The position numbers were made by a program, and so were the translations under genes. From Thiobacillus sp. 65-1059 (lineage in GTDB: Bacteria > Pseudomonadota > Gammaproteobacteria > Burkholderiales > Thiobacillaceae), in NCBI GenBank assembly GCA_001897675.1, contig MKUE01000132.1, forward strand, positions 1 through 40,711: a stretch of DNA of 40,711 nucleotides, in the 5' to 3' direction. The notes beneath the pieces were generated by a model. That model saw nothing but the letters and a program-made list of their open reading frames with translations, searched no databases and was not told where the DNA came from. Positions 12,604 through 23,278 of this stretch are shown here, in pieces. Positions within the stretch are counted from its first letter, which is position 1. Every line of letters starts with the position of its first letter.

Positions 12604-13055
12604 ACGGCCAGCGCGCGTCCCAGGAATACCACCGCAATCGTCAGCAGCCCCAGGCTGAGGTTGATGCCGATCAGCCTGCGGATCTGCGCCAGCGCGGCGC
12701 CGCCGGCTTTCCAGTCCTGTTCGCCGACCGCGCGTTGGAGCTTTTTGTAGGGGGCGAAAAACACGTGCGCGAAGATCAGCATCATCGCGACGCCCAGCGC
12801 CAGCATGGTCATCGTGTAATGCGGCGCTGCGGCACCGCCGAGCTTCATCAGCATATGCAGGCCGGTTGCCAGAATCAGGACTACCGCCACCCACACCCAG
12901 GGGAAGAACCTGGCGAACACGCCGGCCCACAGCGTCAGCCGCTGCGGCGGTTCCAGCACGCTGGCGGCCACCGGGCGCAGCGCCATGTAGGCGAAGAACA
13001 TGCCGCCGACCCAGACGACGATGCTCAGAAGATGCAGAAACAGGGACAGGATCAC
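12597..13055 (-). CDS. CopD-family integral membrane protein
   Basis: A 152-residue protein with four hydrophobic helices (about 1-25, 48-70, 78-98 and 125-148) separated by short charged loops. It resembles the CopD copper-export domain family: SLFLHLLSIVVWVGGMFFAYMALRP at the N-terminus has the typical LH-x6-WVGG pattern, and ATGLHMLM a second conserved His. Small stand-alone members are often annotated as copper resistance or hypothetical membrane proteins; copper transport is not shown here. It follows rnhB by 11 bases and so may be the tail of the long rpsB-rnhB operon. Its last codons lie in the terminal repeat of the inverted-repeat element. Confidence 0.75.
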   Translation of the reverse strand: MILSLFLHLLSIVVWVGGMFFAYMALRPVAASVLEPPQRLTLWAGVFARFFPWVWVAVVLILATGLHMLMKLGGAAAPHYTMTMLALGVAMMLIFAHVFFAPYKKLQRAVGEQDWKAGGAALAQIRRLIGINLSLGLLTIAVVFLGRALAVY

Positions 13056-13066
13056 GGGTTTTCCTT

Positions 13067-13681
13067 TCAGAACAGTGGGGCTTGATCGAGAACGCGTTTA
13101 ACCGGCGAGAAGCTGCGGCGGTGCTGCGGGCAGGCGCCGTGCGCCTTCAGCGCGGCCAGATGCGCGGCAGTGCCGTATCCCATGTGCCGGTCGAAGCCAT
13201 AGGCCGGATAGTCGTCGTGCAGGCGGCACATGAACGCGTCGCGTACGGTCTTGGCAAGGATCGAGGCGGCAGCGATGGCAGCCACCTTGTCGTCGCCCTT
13301 GACCACGGCCTGCGAGCGCCATGCCCAGTTGGGGCAGCGGTTGCCGTCCACCCATACGTCGTCGGGCGCGCGCCCCAGTCCGGCCACCGCACGCTGCATC
13401 GCCAGCAGGGTGGCATGCAGGATGTTCAGGTGGTCGATTTCGGCAACGCTGGCCTCGGCCACGCACCAGGCGGCGGCACGCGCGCGGATCTCATCGGCGA
13501 GACGTTCGCGCGCGGCAGCGCCGAGTTTCTTGGAATCGCGCAGGCCATCGATAGGCTGGCCGGGATCGAGCATGACCGCCGCCGCCACCACCGGCCCCGC
13601 CAGCGGGCCGCGGCCGGCCTCGTCGACGCCGCACAGCCCGAGCGCCCCCAGATGCAATACGACGGGCTGACGCTGCATCAT
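13067..13681 (-). CDS. rnhB: Ribonuclease HII
   Basis: RNase HII cuts RNA of RNA-DNA hybrids and starts removal of single ribonucleotides misincorporated in DNA. The 204-residue protein carries [20 protein letters not shown] with catalytic D20 and E21, the DSKKL element, WVDGN with D112, and [21 protein letters not shown] with D130. The C-terminus [14 protein letters not shown] is typical. The start ATG at 13681 overlaps the lpxB stop (ATGA); a second ATG follows at once. In E. coli the next genes are dnaE and accA, but here a CopD-like gene follows. Confidence 0.96.
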   Translation of the reverse strand: MMQRQPVVLHLGALGLCGVDEAGRGPLAGPVVAAAVMLDPGQPIDGLRDSKKLGAAARERLADEIRARAAAWCVAEASVAEIDHLNILHATLLAMQRAVAGLGRAPDDVWVDGNRCPNWAWRSQAVVKGDDKVAAIAAASILAKTVRDAFMCRLHDDYPAYGFDRHMGYGTAAHLAALKAHGACPQHRRSFSPVKRVLDQAPLF

Positions 13682-14808
13682 CCCTTCCTTGCCAGATAGG
13701 GCTGAACCGCCTCGGCAATCCGCGCGCTGGCGTCCTGCCGCAGGCTCAGGTGCAGGGCGCGGAAAGTTTCGCCGGTTGCGCGCCGGCGTGGCGCATCGTC
13801 AAGCCAGGCCAGGGCATCCGCGGCGAGATTGTCCGCGGTGGCGGCTTCCTGCACCCGTTCCGGCACCACGAAATCGCGCGCCAGGATGTTCGGCAGGCCG
13901 ATCCACGGCAGCAAGGCTTTTTTCCGCATCAGGCGCGCGGTGAGCGCGGGCACGCGGTAGGTGATGACCATCGGTTTTTTGAACAGCGCCGCTTCGAGCG
14001 TGGCCGTGCCCGACGCCACCAGCGTCACGTCGCATGCGGCCAGCGCGGTGTGCGACTGGCCGTCCAGAATGCGCAGCGGCAGGTCCAGGCCCTGCATCGC
14101 CTGTCGGATCAGCCGTGCGGCCGCCTCGCTGGCGGCGGGCAGCACGAACTGCGCGTCCGGACGATGCTGGCGGATGCGCGCCGCCGCATTGAGCATCAGT
14201 CGCGCGTGGCGCGTCACTTCGGAGAGCCGGCTGCCGGGCAGCAGCGCGACGACCGGCCCGGCCGCCAGACCCAGCGCCGCGCGTGCGGCTGCCGCGTCGG
14301 GTTCCAGCGGGATCACGTCGGCCAGCGGATGGCCGACGTAGCTGACCGGGATGCCGGCATCTCGATAAATTTGTTCCTCGAACGGAAACACCACCAGCAT
14401 GTGCGACACCGCCTGCCTGATGCGGTGGATGCGTTCGGGTCGCCATGCCCAGATCGACGGGCTGACGAAATGCACGGTAGGGATGCCGGCCTGTTTGAGC
14501 TTGGCTTCAAGCGTGAAATTGAAATCCGGCGCATCGATGCCGACAAAGACGCGCGGCCGTTCGTGCAGGAAATAGCGGGCGATGCGCGAACGGATCCACA
14601 GCAGTTCGGGCAGATGCCGCAGCACCTCGACGTAGCCGTTGACCGCCAGCTTCTCGCTGGGATAGATCGCCTCGACCCCAACTGCCTGCAGGCGTGGCCC
14701 GGCAATGCCGGCTGCGCGCAAATCGGGATAGGCCTGTTGCAGCGCGGCGATGAAATGCGCGCCCAGGAGGTCGCCGGAGGTTTCGCCAGCGACCACCCCC
14801 AGGTCCAT
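13678..14808 (-). CDS. lpxB: Lipid-A-disaccharide synthase
   Basis: LpxB is a peripheral inner-membrane glycosyltransferase (GT19) that condenses UDP-diacylglucosamine with lipid X to give the lipid A disaccharide. The roughly 376-residue protein has the N-terminal [15 protein letters not shown] loop, [17 protein letters not shown], the [14 protein letters not shown] membrane-contact stretch, VGHPLAD, the [10 protein letters not shown] nucleotide motif and [17 protein letters not shown] near the UDP site. Two starts are possible: ATG 14808 (stop/start TGATG with lpxA) or GTG 14811; the ATG is preferred. It lies between lpxA and rnhB in the conserved operon. Confidence 0.96.
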   Translation of the reverse strand: MDLGVVAGETSGDLLGAHFIAALQQAYPDLRAAGIAGPRLQAVGVEAIYPSEKLAVNGYVEVLRHLPELLWIRSRIARYFLHERPRVFVGIDAPDFNFTLEAKLKQAGIPTVHFVSPSIWAWRPERIHRIRQAVSHMLVVFPFEEQIYRDAGIPVSYVGHPLADVIPLEPDAAAARAALGLAAGPVVALLPGSRLSEVTRHARLMLNAAARIRQHRPDAQFVLPAASEAAARLIRQAMQGLDLPLRILDGQSHTALAACDVTLVASGTATLEAALFKKPMVITYRVPALTARLMRKKALLPWIGLPNILARDFVVPERVQEAATADNLAADALAWLDDAPRRRATGETFRALHLSLRQDASARIAEAVQPYLARKG

Positions 14809-15584
14809 CACCGGATGATGCCGCGCTCGGCGCGTGCCAGAAAATCGAGCAGTTGCCGCACTTCGGCATGGTTCGCCGCCTCGGGCGCGAGCTTGGCCTG
14901 GGCCTCGGCGAGGGTGTTGCCTTCGCGGTAGAGGATCTTGTAGGCGCGCTTCAGGGCGGCCAGCGCGTCGGCGGAAAACCCGCGCCGCTTGAGCCCCTCG
15001 TTGTTAAGGCCATGCGGCGCGGCCGGCTGGCCGGACGCCATGACGAAGGGCGGGACGTCCTTGAACACCACGCTGGAGATGCCGGTCATCACGTGGGCGC
15101 CGACCTTGCAGAACTGGTGCACGCCAGTGAAGCCGCCGAGGATCGCCCAGTCGCCGACTTCGGCGTGGCCGGCCAGCGAGGCGTTGTTGGCGAAGATGGT
15201 GCGGTCGCCCACCACGCAGTCGTGCGCGATGTGGACGTAGGCCATGATCCAGTTGTGGCTGCCGATGGCGGTGACGCCGCGATCCTGCACGGTGCCGGTG
15301 TTGAAGGTGCAGAACTCGCGGATCACGTTGTGGTCGCCGATCTCCAGGCGCGTCGGCTCGCCGGCGTACTTCTTGTCCTGCGGCGCTTCGCCGAGCGAGA
15401 CGAAATGGAATATCCGGTTGCGTGCGCCGATGGTGGTGTGCCCGGTAATGACGGCATGCGCGCCGACGGTGGTGCCGGCGCCGATTTCGACGTGTTCGCC
15501 GATGATCGAGTAGGGGCCGATCTCGACGTCGTCGGCGAGCCGGGCGCCCGCTGCGACCAGCGCGGTAGGATGGATCGTCGCCAT
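14808..15584 (-). CDS. lpxA: UDP-N-acetylglucosamine acyltransferase LpxA
   Basis: LpxA makes the first lipid A intermediate by moving an R-3-hydroxyacyl chain from acyl carrier protein to UDP-GlcNAc. The 258-residue product is a left-handed beta helix of hexapeptide repeats (for example VEIGPYSIIGEHVEIGAGTTVGAHAVI) with the active-site AYVHIAHDCVVGD, whose His121 corresponds to E. coli His125, followed by GGFTGVHQFCKVGAHVM and the helical C-terminus beginning NNEGLKRRGFS. Acyl-chain length is set by one residue in this family and was not predicted. It starts one base after the fabZ stop, so FabZ and LpxA, which compete for hydroxyacyl-ACP, are made side by side. Confidence 0.97.
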   Translation of the reverse strand: MATIHPTALVAAGARLADDVEIGPYSIIGEHVEIGAGTTVGAHAVITGHTTIGARNRIFHFVSLGEAPQDKKYAGEPTRLEIGDHNVIREFCTFNTGTVQDRGVTAIGSHNWIMAYVHIAHDCVVGDRTIFANNASLAGHAEVGDWAILGGFTGVHQFCKVGAHVMTGISSVVFKDVPPFVMASGQPAAPHGLNNEGLKRRGFSADALAALKRAYKILYREGNTLAEAQAKLAPEAANHAEVRQLLDFLARAERGIIR

Positions 15585-15585
15585 G

Positions 15586-16029
15586 TCAGGGCTTGTCGCG
15601 CAGGGTCGCCATCAGCTCGGCTTCGGCCACCATCACCCCGTCGACCTCGGCGCGCCCGGTGTATTTCCAGATGCCGCGCATCTCGCGCACGATCTCGGCC
15701 TTGAGCACCAGCTGGTCGCCCGGCTTGACCGGCTTCTTGAAGCGTGCGCCGTCGATGCCGGCGAAGTAGATGATGCCGATCTGCTCCGGCGTGTAGTTCT
15801 TGGTCTTGAACGACAGAATCCCCGCCGCCTGCGCCATCGCCTCGAGGATCAGCACGCCCGGCATCACCGGCGCCCCCGGGAAATGCCCGTTGAAGAACGG
15901 CTCGTTGATAGTGACGTTCTTGACTGCGGTGATGGATTTGCCGAGTTCGAGCTCGGTCACCTTGTCGATCAGCAGGAAGGGGTAGCGGTGCGGCAGGTAC
16001 TGCATCACCTGCTCGATATCCATGATCAT
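15586..16029 (-). CDS. fabZ: 3-hydroxyacyl-[acyl-carrier-protein] dehydratase FabZ
   Basis: FabZ dehydrates 3-hydroxyacyl-ACP in fatty acid elongation and draws on the same pool as LpxA and LpxD. It is a 147-residue hot-dog fold protein with [14 protein letters not shown] near the N-terminus and the catalytic stretch [17 protein letters not shown] followed by LILEAMAQ, with active-site H49 and E63. The ATG at 16029 overlaps the lpxD stop as ATGA; a second in-frame ATG at 16023 would shorten it by two residues. Confidence 0.97.
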   Translation of the reverse strand: MIMDIEQVMQYLPHRYPFLLIDKVTELELGKSITAVKNVTINEPFFNGHFPGAPVMPGVLILEAMAQAAGILSFKTKNYTPEQIGIIYFAGIDGARFKKPVKPGDQLVLKAEIVREMRGIWKYTGRAEVDGVMVAEAELMATLRDKP

Positions 16030-17057
16030 GATTTGCCTTCGAGTTCGTTGAGTCGTTTTTCAAGCTGTTTGACGCGGTTCGCCAGCTTGTCGAGATTGCG
16101 CATGTGGACGGCGTTCCTCTGCCAGACCTCGTGTTCGGTGAACGGCGGCGCCGAGGTGTAGGTGCCCGCCTTCGGCAGCGACTTGGTGATCAGCGTGTTG
16201 GTCGAGATGCGGGTGCCGTCGGCGATCTCGATGTGGCCGAAGATCATCGCCGCCCCGCCGATCGTGCAATGGCGCCCGATTCTGGTGCTGCCGGCAATGC
16301 CGGTGCAGGCTGCGATCGCGGTATGCGCGCCGATCGTCACGTTGTGCGCGACCTGGATCAGGTTGTCGAGCTTGACGCCCTCCTCGATCACCGTGTCTTC
16401 CAGCGCGCCGCGATCGATGGTGGTGCAGGCGCCGACCTCGACATCGTCGCCGATCAGCACGCGGCCGATCTGCGGAATTTTTTCCCAGCGGCCGTCGTTC
16501 GGCGCGAAGCCGAAGCCATCGGCGCCGACGACGCACCCCGAATGCAGGATGGCGCGGTCTCCCACTTCGCAGCGGTGGTACAGGGTGACGTTGGCGTGCA
16601 GCAGGCAATCGGCGCCGATGCGCGCATGATCGCCCACCACGCAGTTGGGACCGACCACCGAGCGGGCGCCGACGCGCGCGCCGCTGCCGATCACCGCGCC
16701 GGCGGCGATGCTGGCGTCGGCGGCGATCTCCGCATCCGGCGCGACCGTCGCCGCAGGATGGATGCCCGCCGGCGGGCGCGGCGGCGGGTTCAGCAAGGCG
16801 GAGACGCGCGCGAAATACAGATAGGGATTGGGGGTGAGGATGCGCGGCAGGGCGGTGGCATCGCGCGCATCCACTGGCAGGATCACCGCCCCGGCGCGCG
16901 TGTCGGCCAGCTGGGAGAGATACTTGCCCTGCGAAACGAAGCCGATTTCGTCCGCCGCGGCCCGGTCCAGCGGCGCAACCTGACGGATCGCAACGTCGCC
17001 GTCTCCAACCAGTTCCCCGCCAAAATGCGCGGCCAGTTCGGCCAGCGTAGCTGTCAT
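16026..17057 (-). CDS. lpxD: UDP-3-O-(3-hydroxyacyl)glucosamine N-acyltransferase
   Basis: LpxD adds the second hydroxyacyl chain, at the 2-amino group, in lipid A synthesis. The 343-residue protein has an N-terminal uridine-binding domain (about 1-95, with [16 protein letters not shown]), then a left-handed beta helix of hexapeptide repeats (about 98-300) with the catalytic His238 in [11 protein letters not shown], and ends in a short coiled coil ([20 protein letters not shown]). The order skp-lpxD-fabZ-lpxA is the standard proteobacterial one. It begins 26 bases after the skp stop. Confidence 0.97.
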   Translation of the reverse strand: MTATLAELAAHFGGELVGDGDVAIRQVAPLDRAAADEIGFVSQGKYLSQLADTRAGAVILPVDARDATALPRILTPNPYLYFARVSALLNPPPRPPAGIHPAATVAPDAEIAADASIAAGAVIGSGARVGARSVVGPNCVVGDHARIGADCLLHANVTLYHRCEVGDRAILHSGCVVGADGFGFAPNDGRWEKIPQIGRVLIGDDVEVGACTTIDRGALEDTVIEEGVKLDNLIQVAHNVTIGAHTAIAACTGIAGSTRIGRHCTIGGAAMIFGHIEIADGTRISTNTLITKSLPKAGTYTSAPPFTEHEVWQRNAVHMRNLDKLANRVKQLEKRLNELEGKS

Positions 17058-17083
17058 CGGGTGCTTGTCTTCCGCGGCCAGGC

Positions 17084-17587
17084 TTACTTCCCGCCCAGGG
17101 CCTTCATCACCCGGTCGGTGATGTCGCTCTTGGGATCGACAAAGACGGCCTGCTCGACGATCAGGTCGAATTTCTCGGCGCGCGCGATGTCCTGGATCGC
17201 CTTGCGCGCGCGTTCCTGAATCTGGCCCAGCTCCTCGTTGCGGCGCAGGTTGAGGTCTTCGCGGAATTCGCGGCTCTGGCGCTGCAGATCGCGGTTGAGA
17301 TTGCCCAGGTCGCGTTCCTTCGCCTTACGCTCGCTGTCCGACATGGTCACGCCGTCCTTGTCCAGCTGCGCCTGCAGGTCGCGCGCCTGCTTGGCGAGCT
17401 TCTGCAATTCCTGCTCGCGCGCGGCGAATTCGCGCTCCAGCTTTTTCTGCGCGGTGACCGACAGCGGCGCCTCGCGCAGCAGCTTTTCGGTGTTGACGAA
17501 GCCGATCTTGGTGTTGGCCAGGGCGGGGGCGGCCGCACACGCGGACGCCAGGATCAGGGAGACGGCAAGCTGCTTGATTTTCATCAT
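17084..17587 (-). CDS. skp: Periplasmic chaperone Skp/OmpH
   Basis: Skp is a trimeric, jellyfish-shaped periplasmic chaperone that carries unfolded outer-membrane proteins to the BAM complex. The 167-residue precursor has a signal peptide ending PALA-N (cleavage after residue 24), a first strand [16 protein letters not shown], then long charged helices (about 50-140, rich in Lys/Arg/Glu/Gln) that would form the tentacles, and a final strand [13 protein letters not shown]. Two adjacent ATGs (17587 and 17584) are both usable. It sits between bamA and lpxD with 24- and 26-base gaps. Confidence 0.93.
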   Translation of the reverse strand: MMKIKQLAVSLILASACAAAPALANTKIGFVNTEKLLREAPLSVTAQKKLEREFAAREQELQKLAKQARDLQAQLDKDGVTMSDSERKAKERDLGNLNRDLQRQSREFREDLNLRRNEELGQIQERARKAIQDIARAEKFDLIVEQAVFVDPKSDITDRVMKALGGK

Positions 17588-17611
17588 GAATACTCCAGTA
17601 ACGGTCTACCC

Positions 17612-19912
17612 TCAGAACGTATTGCCCAAGGTGAATTGAAACATTTCTTCCCGGTCGCCCGGCTTGCTGGCCAGCGGCTGCGCCAGGCTGAATTTGAGCG
17701 GACCGAGCGGCGATACCCACAGCACGGCAATGCCCGCCGAATAACGCAGATCGCCGAATGCGAAATCCTTGTATCTGCCCTGGTCATCGTTAGGGCCGAA
17801 GGTCGCGCCCGCATCGACAAACGCCGACATGCGCAGCGACTGGTCATCCTTGAGTCCCGGCAGCGGGAAGAAGAGTTCCGCATTGCCGATGATGCGCTTG
17901 TCGCCGCCGAGCGCATCGTCGTTCTGGTCCTTCGGCCCCAGGGTGCCATTTTTGAAGCCGCGTACCGAGCTGTTGCCGCCCGCATAGAAGTTCTTGAAGA
18001 ACGGCAGCGGCTTGCCAGACAGGCCGCCGCCGATTCCCACCTCGCCGTTCAGCATCAGGGTGAAGCGCTTGCTCAGCGGCAGGAAATGCTGATGCTGGAA
18101 CGACAGCTTGTAATACTGCAGGCTGCCAAGCGGGGTGCCGACTTCGGCCGCCACCCGCTGCAGCTGGCCCTTGGTCGGGAACAGGTAGCTGTTGCGGGTG
18201 TCGCGCGCCCACGAGGCATCGAGGCGCAGGGTATCGTTGTCGCTGCCGAACTCCTGCTCGAACAGCTTGTAGATGGTCGGGCTGCTCGGGTCGATGCTGA
18301 GCGAGGTCTGCTCGTAGGTCAGGCCGAAGGAAATGAAGTCGCGCTCGTTGATCGGCAGACCGAAGCGCACGCCGGCGCCGTAGGTGGACGTCTTGTAGTC
18401 GCCGACATTGTCGAGGCCGGTTGCGTCGATGTCGCGCCGGTACAGGTCGTAGCCCAGGCTGATGCCGTCGATGGTGTAGTAGGGGTTGGTGAACGACAGC
18501 GAATACACCTTGTTGACGCTACCCGAGTTGATCTGCGCCGACACCCGGTTGCCGGTGCCGAACACGTTGCTCTGCGACACCGAACCCGACAGCACCAGGC
18601 CTTCGGACGACGAGAAGCCGGCGCCCAGCATCACGTTGCCGGTGGATTTTTCGGCCACGCTGACGTTGACGTCGACCTGGTCGGTGGTGCCCGCCACGCT
18701 CGGCGTTTCGATGTTGACTTCGTTGAAGTAGCCGAGGCGATTCAGGCGGTCGCGCGAACGGTTGATCTTTTCGGCGTCGTAATACGCGCCTTCCATCTGG
18801 CGGATCTCGCGGCGCACCACTTCGTCGCGGGTTTTGGTGTTGCCGGCCACGTTGACGCGGTTCACGTAGACACGGCGCCCAGGGTCGACGAACAGGGTGA
18901 AGGCGACCGTGCTCTTGTCCTTGTCGAGTTCGGGCACCGCGTTGACGTTGGCGAAGGCGTAGCCGTCGTTGCCGAGGCGGTCGGCGATTTTCTTGGTGCT
19001 CTCGGTCAGACGGTCGCGTTCGAATACCTCGCCTGGCTTCACCGTGACGAGCTTCTGCAGCTCCGCTTCCGGAACCAGCATCTGCCCCGCCAGCTTGACG
19101 TCGGATACCCTGTACTGCGGCCCCTCGGTGACGTTGACGGTGATGTAGATGCCCTGCTTGTCGGGAGAGATCGACACCTGGGTGGAATCGACGTTGAATT
19201 CGAGGTAGCCGCGGTTGAGGTAGAACGAGCGCAAGGCTTCGATATCGCCGCCCAGCCGCGATTTGGAATACTGGTCGTTCTTGGTGTACCAGGTCAGCCA
19301 GCCCGGCGTGGTGGAAGCGAACTGGTTCAGCAGTTCCTTCTCCTTGAACGCCTTGTTGCCGACGATGTTGATCTGCCGGATCCTGGCGCTGTCGCCTTCC
19401 ACCACGTCGAACTGCACGGCGACCCGGTTGCGCTCCAGCGGCGTCAGGGTGGACTTGATTTCCACCGCGTACCTGCCGCGGTTGAAGTATTGCCGCTGCA
19501 GTTCCTGCTCGGCCTTGTCCAGCAGCGCGCGGTCGAGTACGCGGCCTTCGGCCAGGCCGGTCTGCTTGAGGCCGCTTTTCAGATCGTCCTCGGAAAACTC
19601 CTTGATCCCGGACAGGGTGATCTTGGCGATCGAGGGGCGCTCTTCGACCGTGACGATCACCACGCCGTCGCGCGCTTCCAGCCGTACATCCTTGAAAAAC
19701 CCGGTGGCATACAGCGCCTTGATCGCCGCCGCCGTCTTCTCGTCGGTCATCACCTCGCCGACCTTGACCGGCAGGTAGCTGAACACCGTGCCCGCCTCGG
19801 TGCGCTGGATGCCTTCGACCCGGATGTCCTTGACGACGAAAGGCTCGTCGGCGAACACCGGTTGCACGGCAAATACGGCTGCAAGAGCAAGCGCGGAACG
19901 GTTCGGGGTCAT
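17612..19912 (-). CDS. bamA: Outer membrane protein assembly factor BamA
   Basis: BamA is the Omp85 barrel that inserts beta-barrel proteins into the outer membrane. The 766-residue precursor has a signal peptide ending VFA-D (21/22), five POTRA domains over about residues 24-420 (the first starts FVVKDIRVEGIQRTEAGTVF) and a C-terminal 16-stranded barrel. The lid-lock motif VRGF appears near residue 650 in GGNSSVRGFKNG, and the chain ends LGNTF with the terminal Phe of outer-membrane barrels. The start is seven bases after the rseP stop. BamD is at 5 kb; BamB, BamC and BamE are not in the window. Confidence 0.98.
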   Translation of the reverse strand: MTPNRSALALAAVFAVQPVFADEPFVVKDIRVEGIQRTEAGTVFSYLPVKVGEVMTDEKTAAAIKALYATGFFKDVRLEARDGVVIVTVEERPSIAKITLSGIKEFSEDDLKSGLKQTGLAEGRVLDRALLDKAEQELQRQYFNRGRYAVEIKSTLTPLERNRVAVQFDVVEGDSARIRQINIVGNKAFKEKELLNQFASTTPGWLTWYTKNDQYSKSRLGGDIEALRSFYLNRGYLEFNVDSTQVSISPDKQGIYITVNVTEGPQYRVSDVKLAGQMLVPEAELQKLVTVKPGEVFERDRLTESTKKIADRLGNDGYAFANVNAVPELDKDKSTVAFTLFVDPGRRVYVNRVNVAGNTKTRDEVVRREIRQMEGAYYDAEKINRSRDRLNRLGYFNEVNIETPSVAGTTDQVDVNVSVAEKSTGNVMLGAGFSSSEGLVLSGSVSQSNVFGTGNRVSAQINSGSVNKVYSLSFTNPYYTIDGISLGYDLYRRDIDATGLDNVGDYKTSTYGAGVRFGLPINERDFISFGLTYEQTSLSIDPSSPTIYKLFEQEFGSDNDTLRLDASWARDTRNSYLFPTKGQLQRVAAEVGTPLGSLQYYKLSFQHQHFLPLSKRFTLMLNGEVGIGGGLSGKPLPFFKNFYAGGNSSVRGFKNGTLGPKDQNDDALGGDKRIIGNAELFFPLPGLKDDQSLRMSAFVDAGATFGPNDDQGRYKDFAFGDLRYSAGIAVLWVSPLGPLKFSLAQPLASKPGDREEMFQFTLGNTF

Positions 19913-19919
19913 GGTTGTT

Positions 19920-21272
19920 TCATCCGCCTATCAGGCGTTGCAGATCATTGAACAGGGCAAACGACATCAGCAGCAGCAGCAGCGCCATACCGATCCGGCC
20001 GCCTATCTCCATGGCGCGTTCGGACACGGGACGCCCGGTAAAAACTTCGGCGACATAATACATGAGGTGCCCCCCATCCAGTAACGGGATCGGCAGCAGG
20101 TTGAGCACCCCCAGGCTCACGCTCACCAGCGCCAGAAAGCCGACAAAACTGATCCAGCCGAGCGCGGCGCTCTGGCCTGCGTAATCGGCGATGGTCAGCG
20201 GGCCGGAAAGGTTCTTCCACGAGACCTGGCCCAGCACCATGCGCCCCATCATCTCCAGCGTGAACAGGCTCATGTCCCAGGTCCTGACCGCGCCCCGCCC
20301 CAGCGCTTCGAGCGGGCCATAGCGCACTTCGGTCATCAGCGCGGCCAGCATCGTCTCGTCGACCTGCGGGCCTGCGCCGATCTTGCCGATGCGCCGGCCG
20401 CCTTCTTCCACCGCGTCGGGATCAAGGCTCATCACCTTGCGCTGGCCCTGCCGCTCGTATTCGATGCGCAGGGGCTGGGCCGGGTGCTGGCGTATCAGCT
20501 GCACCCAGCCCTGCCAGTTCGCCACCGCCTTGCCATCGGCGGCGATCAGCCGGTCGCCCGGCTGCAGGCCGGCGCGCGCAGCGGCGCCATCGGGCAGCAC
20601 CTTGCCGATGACCGCGGGGATCTCGGGTTCATAGCGCACAATGCCGAGCGGGCGCAGCGTATCCTGTTCCAGATTCCCGGCCTGCATCGACGGGGCATCG
20701 AGCTGCACACGGCGTCCGTCGGCCAGTTCCAGCGTAAGCGTTCCGCCCGCCACCCCCGCGCGCAGCAGATTCAGCCGCAGATCCTGGAACGACGGCGTGT
20801 CGCTGCCGTTGACGCGGCGGATCTCGTCGCCCGCCACCAGGCCGGCCTGCGCCGCCGGCGTGCCGGCGGGCGGCTCGCCGATGAGCGGCTTCAGCGCAGG
20901 CAGGCCGTGCAGGAAGAGCGCCCAGTAGAACACGATGGCGAGCAGGAAATTGGCGGCCGGGCCGGCCGCCACGATACCGATGCGGCGCCACACGGTGGCG
21001 CGGTTGAAGCTGCGGTGCGCTTCCGCCGCCGGCACTTCGCCTTCGCGCTCGTCGAGCATCTTGACGTAGCCGCCGAACGGCAGCGCGGCCAGCGTCCACT
21101 CGGTCCGGTCGCGGCCGAAGCGGCGGCTGAACAAGGGTTTACCAAAGCCGACCGAAAAGCGCAGCACCTTGACTCCCGCCAGCCGTGCCGCGAGATAGTG
21201 GCCGAACTCGTGCGCCACCACCAGGATGCCGATGGCGACCAGAAACCAGAGAATGGTGTGCAGCACGCTCAT
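19920..21272 (-). CDS. rseP: Site-2 protease RseP
   Basis: RseP is an inner-membrane zinc metalloprotease that cuts RseA within the membrane to free sigma-E and also clears signal-peptide remnants. The 450-residue protein has HEFGH at 21-25 in the first helix, two periplasmic PDZ domains (about 125-200 and 205-285), and the second metal motif LDGGHL at 398-403 in the C-terminal membrane part. The ATG at 21272 overlaps the dxr stop as ATGA. Its position directly upstream of bamA matches a role in sensing barrel-assembly stress. Confidence 0.97.
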   Translation of the reverse strand: MSVLHTILWFLVAIGILVVAHEFGHYLAARLAGVKVLRFSVGFGKPLFSRRFGRDRTEWTLAALPFGGYVKMLDEREGEVPAAEAHRSFNRATVWRRIGIVAAGPAANFLLAIVFYWALFLHGLPALKPLIGEPPAGTPAAQAGLVAGDEIRRVNGSDTPSFQDLRLNLLRAGVAGGTLTLELADGRRVQLDAPSMQAGNLEQDTLRPLGIVRYEPEIPAVIGKVLPDGAAARAGLQPGDRLIAADGKAVANWQGWVQLIRQHPAQPLRIEYERQGQRKVMSLDPDAVEEGGRRIGKIGAGPQVDETMLAALMTEVRYGPLEALGRGAVRTWDMSLFTLEMMGRMVLGQVSWKNLSGPLTIADYAGQSAALGWISFVGFLALVSVSLGVLNLLPIPLLDGGHLMYYVAEVFTGRPVSERAMEIGGRIGMALLLLLMSFALFNDLQRLIGG

Positions 21273-22453
21273 GCGCGCAGCTGCCCGAGATACGCGTCGG
21301 CCACCCGGCGCGCCTGCCGGTCGGCCTCGAGCAGGTCGTCCAGCGTATGCGCCGCCCCGCCCGCCAGCTTGCCCAGCGTGTGCGCGATGCTGGCGGCGAT
21401 GGCGTTGAACGAGGCGGCGCCTTCGAGGAAACGCGCGACCGCCACTTCGTTGGCGGCGTTCAGCACCGCCGCCGCGTTGCCGCCGGCGGCGAGCGCGTCG
21501 AACGCCAGTTGCAGGCAGGGGAAGCGGGCGGTGTCGGGCGCCTCGAAGGTGAGCTGCCTGCCCATCAGCTCCAGTGCCGACACCCCCGCATCGATGCGCT
21601 CGGGAAAGCCCAGCGCGTAGGCGATCGGCGTGCGCATGTCGGGCGTGCCCAGCTGCGCGATCACCGAGCCGTCGGCGTATTCGACCATCGAATGCACGAT
21701 GCTCTGCGGATGCACCACCACCTTGATCTGCTCGGGGCGTGCGTTGAACAGCCAGCGCGCCTCGATCACTTCCAGCCCCTTGTTCATCAGGCTGGCCGAG
21801 TCGACCGAGATCTTTTTACCCATCACCCAGTTGGGGTGCGCCACCGCCTGCGCCGGCGTGGCGGCGGCGATGGCCGCGGCCGACAGGGTGCGGAACGGAC
21901 CGCCCGAGGCGGTGAGCCACAGCGCCTTCACCCCGGCCTGCTGGAAATCGCCGCCGAAATCGCGCGGCAGCGCCTGGAAAATGGCGTTGTGCTCGGAATC
22001 GATCGGCAGCAGTTCGGCGCCGCTGGCGGCGATCGCATCCATGAACAGCTGGCCGGAGACCACCAGGGTCTCCTTGTTGGCCAGCAGAATCCGCTTTCCC
22101 GCCTGCGCCGCCGCCAGCGTCGCCGGCAGGCCGGCCGCACCGACGATGGCCGCCATCAGGGTATCGACCTCGGGCGCGGTCGCCATCGCGGTCAGCGCGG
22201 CGGCACCTTCGAGCACCTCGACTGCCAGGCCTTCTTCGGCAATCCGCGCACGCAGCGCCGCCGCCGCTGCCGGCTCGCTCATCACCGCAAACCGCGGGCG
22301 ATGGGTGCGGCACTGCTCGACCATGCGCTCGACCTGGGTGGCGCCGGTCAGTGCGAAGACTTCGAAGCGATCGGGATGGCGCGCCACCACATCGAGCGTA
22401 TTGACGCCGATGGTGCCGGTGGCGCCCAGAATGGTGAGGACGCGCGGCTTCAT
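21269..22453 (-). CDS. dxr: 1-deoxy-D-xylulose 5-phosphate reductoisomerase
   Basis: Dxr (IspC) converts DXP to 2-C-methylerythritol 4-phosphate with NADPH, the committed step of the MEP isoprenoid pathway. The 394-residue protein has the NADPH loop GATGTIG at 10-16, ANKETLV at about 125-131, the metal-binding [12 protein letters not shown] with D152 and E154, [29 protein letters not shown] and EARWLF. Its products feed UppS encoded two genes upstream. Both ends are ATGA overlaps (cdsA before, rseP after). Confidence 0.97.
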   Translation of the reverse strand: MKPRVLTILGATGTIGVNTLDVVARHPDRFEVFALTGATQVERMVEQCRTHRPRFAVMSEPAAAAALRARIAEEGLAVEVLEGAAALTAMATAPEVDTLMAAIVGAAGLPATLAAAQAGKRILLANKETLVVSGQLFMDAIAASGAELLPIDSEHNAIFQALPRDFGGDFQQAGVKALWLTASGGPFRTLSAAAIAAATPAQAVAHPNWVMGKKISVDSASLMNKGLEVIEARWLFNARPEQIKVVVHPQSIVHSMVEYADGSVIAQLGTPDMRTPIAYALGFPERIDAGVSALELMGRQLTFEAPDTARFPCLQLAFDALAAGGNAAAVLNAANEVAVARFLEGAASFNAIAASIAHTLGKLAGGAAHTLDDLLEADRQARRVADAYLGQLRA

Positions 22454-23256
22454 GCGGTGCGCTCCAGCCAGATCAGGATGCCCGATGCCAGCGGCAGCGT
22501 GGAGGTCAGCGCATCGACACGGTCGAGCACCCCGCCATGGCCGGGCAGCAAATCGCCGCTGTCCTTCATCCCGGAGACACGCTTGATCCAGGATTCGAAC
22601 AGGTCGCCGAGCACCGACAGGTACAGCAGGCCCGCCACTGCGACGAACAACGGCAGCAGCGGCAGGTCGATGGCGCCGCTCAGCGCGCCGGCATACAGCG
22701 CCAGCGCGGCGAGCGCTCCCGCCACCCCTTCCCAGGTTTTGCCGGGACTGATGGCGGGGGCGAGTTTATGCCGGCCGAAGCGACGCCCGGCAAAATAGGC
22801 CGCGCTGTCGGCAATCCAGACGATCGCCATCACCGCCAGCAGCATGCCGGGGCCGCGCGCATGCAGATACAGCAGCGCCGCCCAGGTGGGCAACAGCAGC
22901 ACGACACCGACCGCGGCGCGCAGAAACGTCTGTTCGGCGTGCCAGCGCCCCAGCAGCCACAGCGGGGCGACCCCCAGCCAGAACGCAACCGCCAGCACGA
23001 TGAGGGCGTTCTGGAAAAGCGGCCACTGGCCACCCAGAGCGTAGGGCAGAGCCAGTGCGCACGCGGTCAGCAGCGCGGCATAGAGGCGCGCAGGCAAAGC
23101 CGGGAAATGGCTCAGGCGCGCCCACTCGTGCGCCGCCACGCCGACCACGCCGGCGATCAGGATCGTCCACAACCATGTCGGCGCCCACAATACCGCCGGC
23201 ACGAACACCGCCAGCAGGGAAGCAGCGGTCAGCACCCGGCTGAGGAGCGGCGTCAT
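22450..23256 (-). CDS. cdsA: Phosphatidate cytidylyltransferase
   Basis: CdsA makes CDP-diacylglycerol from phosphatidate and CTP in the inner membrane, the branch point for all phospholipids. The 268-residue protein has about eight hydrophobic helices and the family signature [20 protein letters not shown] with the following GVLDRVDAL. Other landmarks are [21 protein letters not shown] and SPGKTWEG. The ATG at 23256 is used since it begins [11 protein letters not shown] just before the first helix; the frame remains open into uppS but that extension is not membrane-like. The gap to uppS is 22 bases. Confidence 0.95.
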   Translation of the reverse strand: MTPLLSRVLTAASLLAVFVPAVLWAPTWLWTILIAGVVGVAAHEWARLSHFPALPARLYAALLTACALALPYALGGQWPLFQNALIVLAVAFWLGVAPLWLLGRWHAEQTFLRAAVGVVLLLPTWAALLYLHARGPGMLLAVMAIVWIADSAAYFAGRRFGRHKLAPAISPGKTWEGVAGALAALALYAGALSGAIDLPLLPLFVAVAGLLYLSVLGDLFESWIKRVSGMKDSGDLLPGHGGVLDRVDALTSTLPLASGILIWLERTA

Positions 23257-23278
23257 CGATACGGTGCCTGGAAACAAT

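Noticed and set aside
12519-13085. 188-codon plus-strand frame over the CopD-like gene
   Set aside because: It runs antisense to a gene with four clear membrane helices, and its own product is Gln/His/Arg-rich with no pattern.
17636-19951. 771-codon plus-strand open frame opposite bamA
   Set aside because: It mirrors bamA exactly; in high-GC DNA antisense frames stay open, and its translation lacks any family pattern while BamA motifs are complete.
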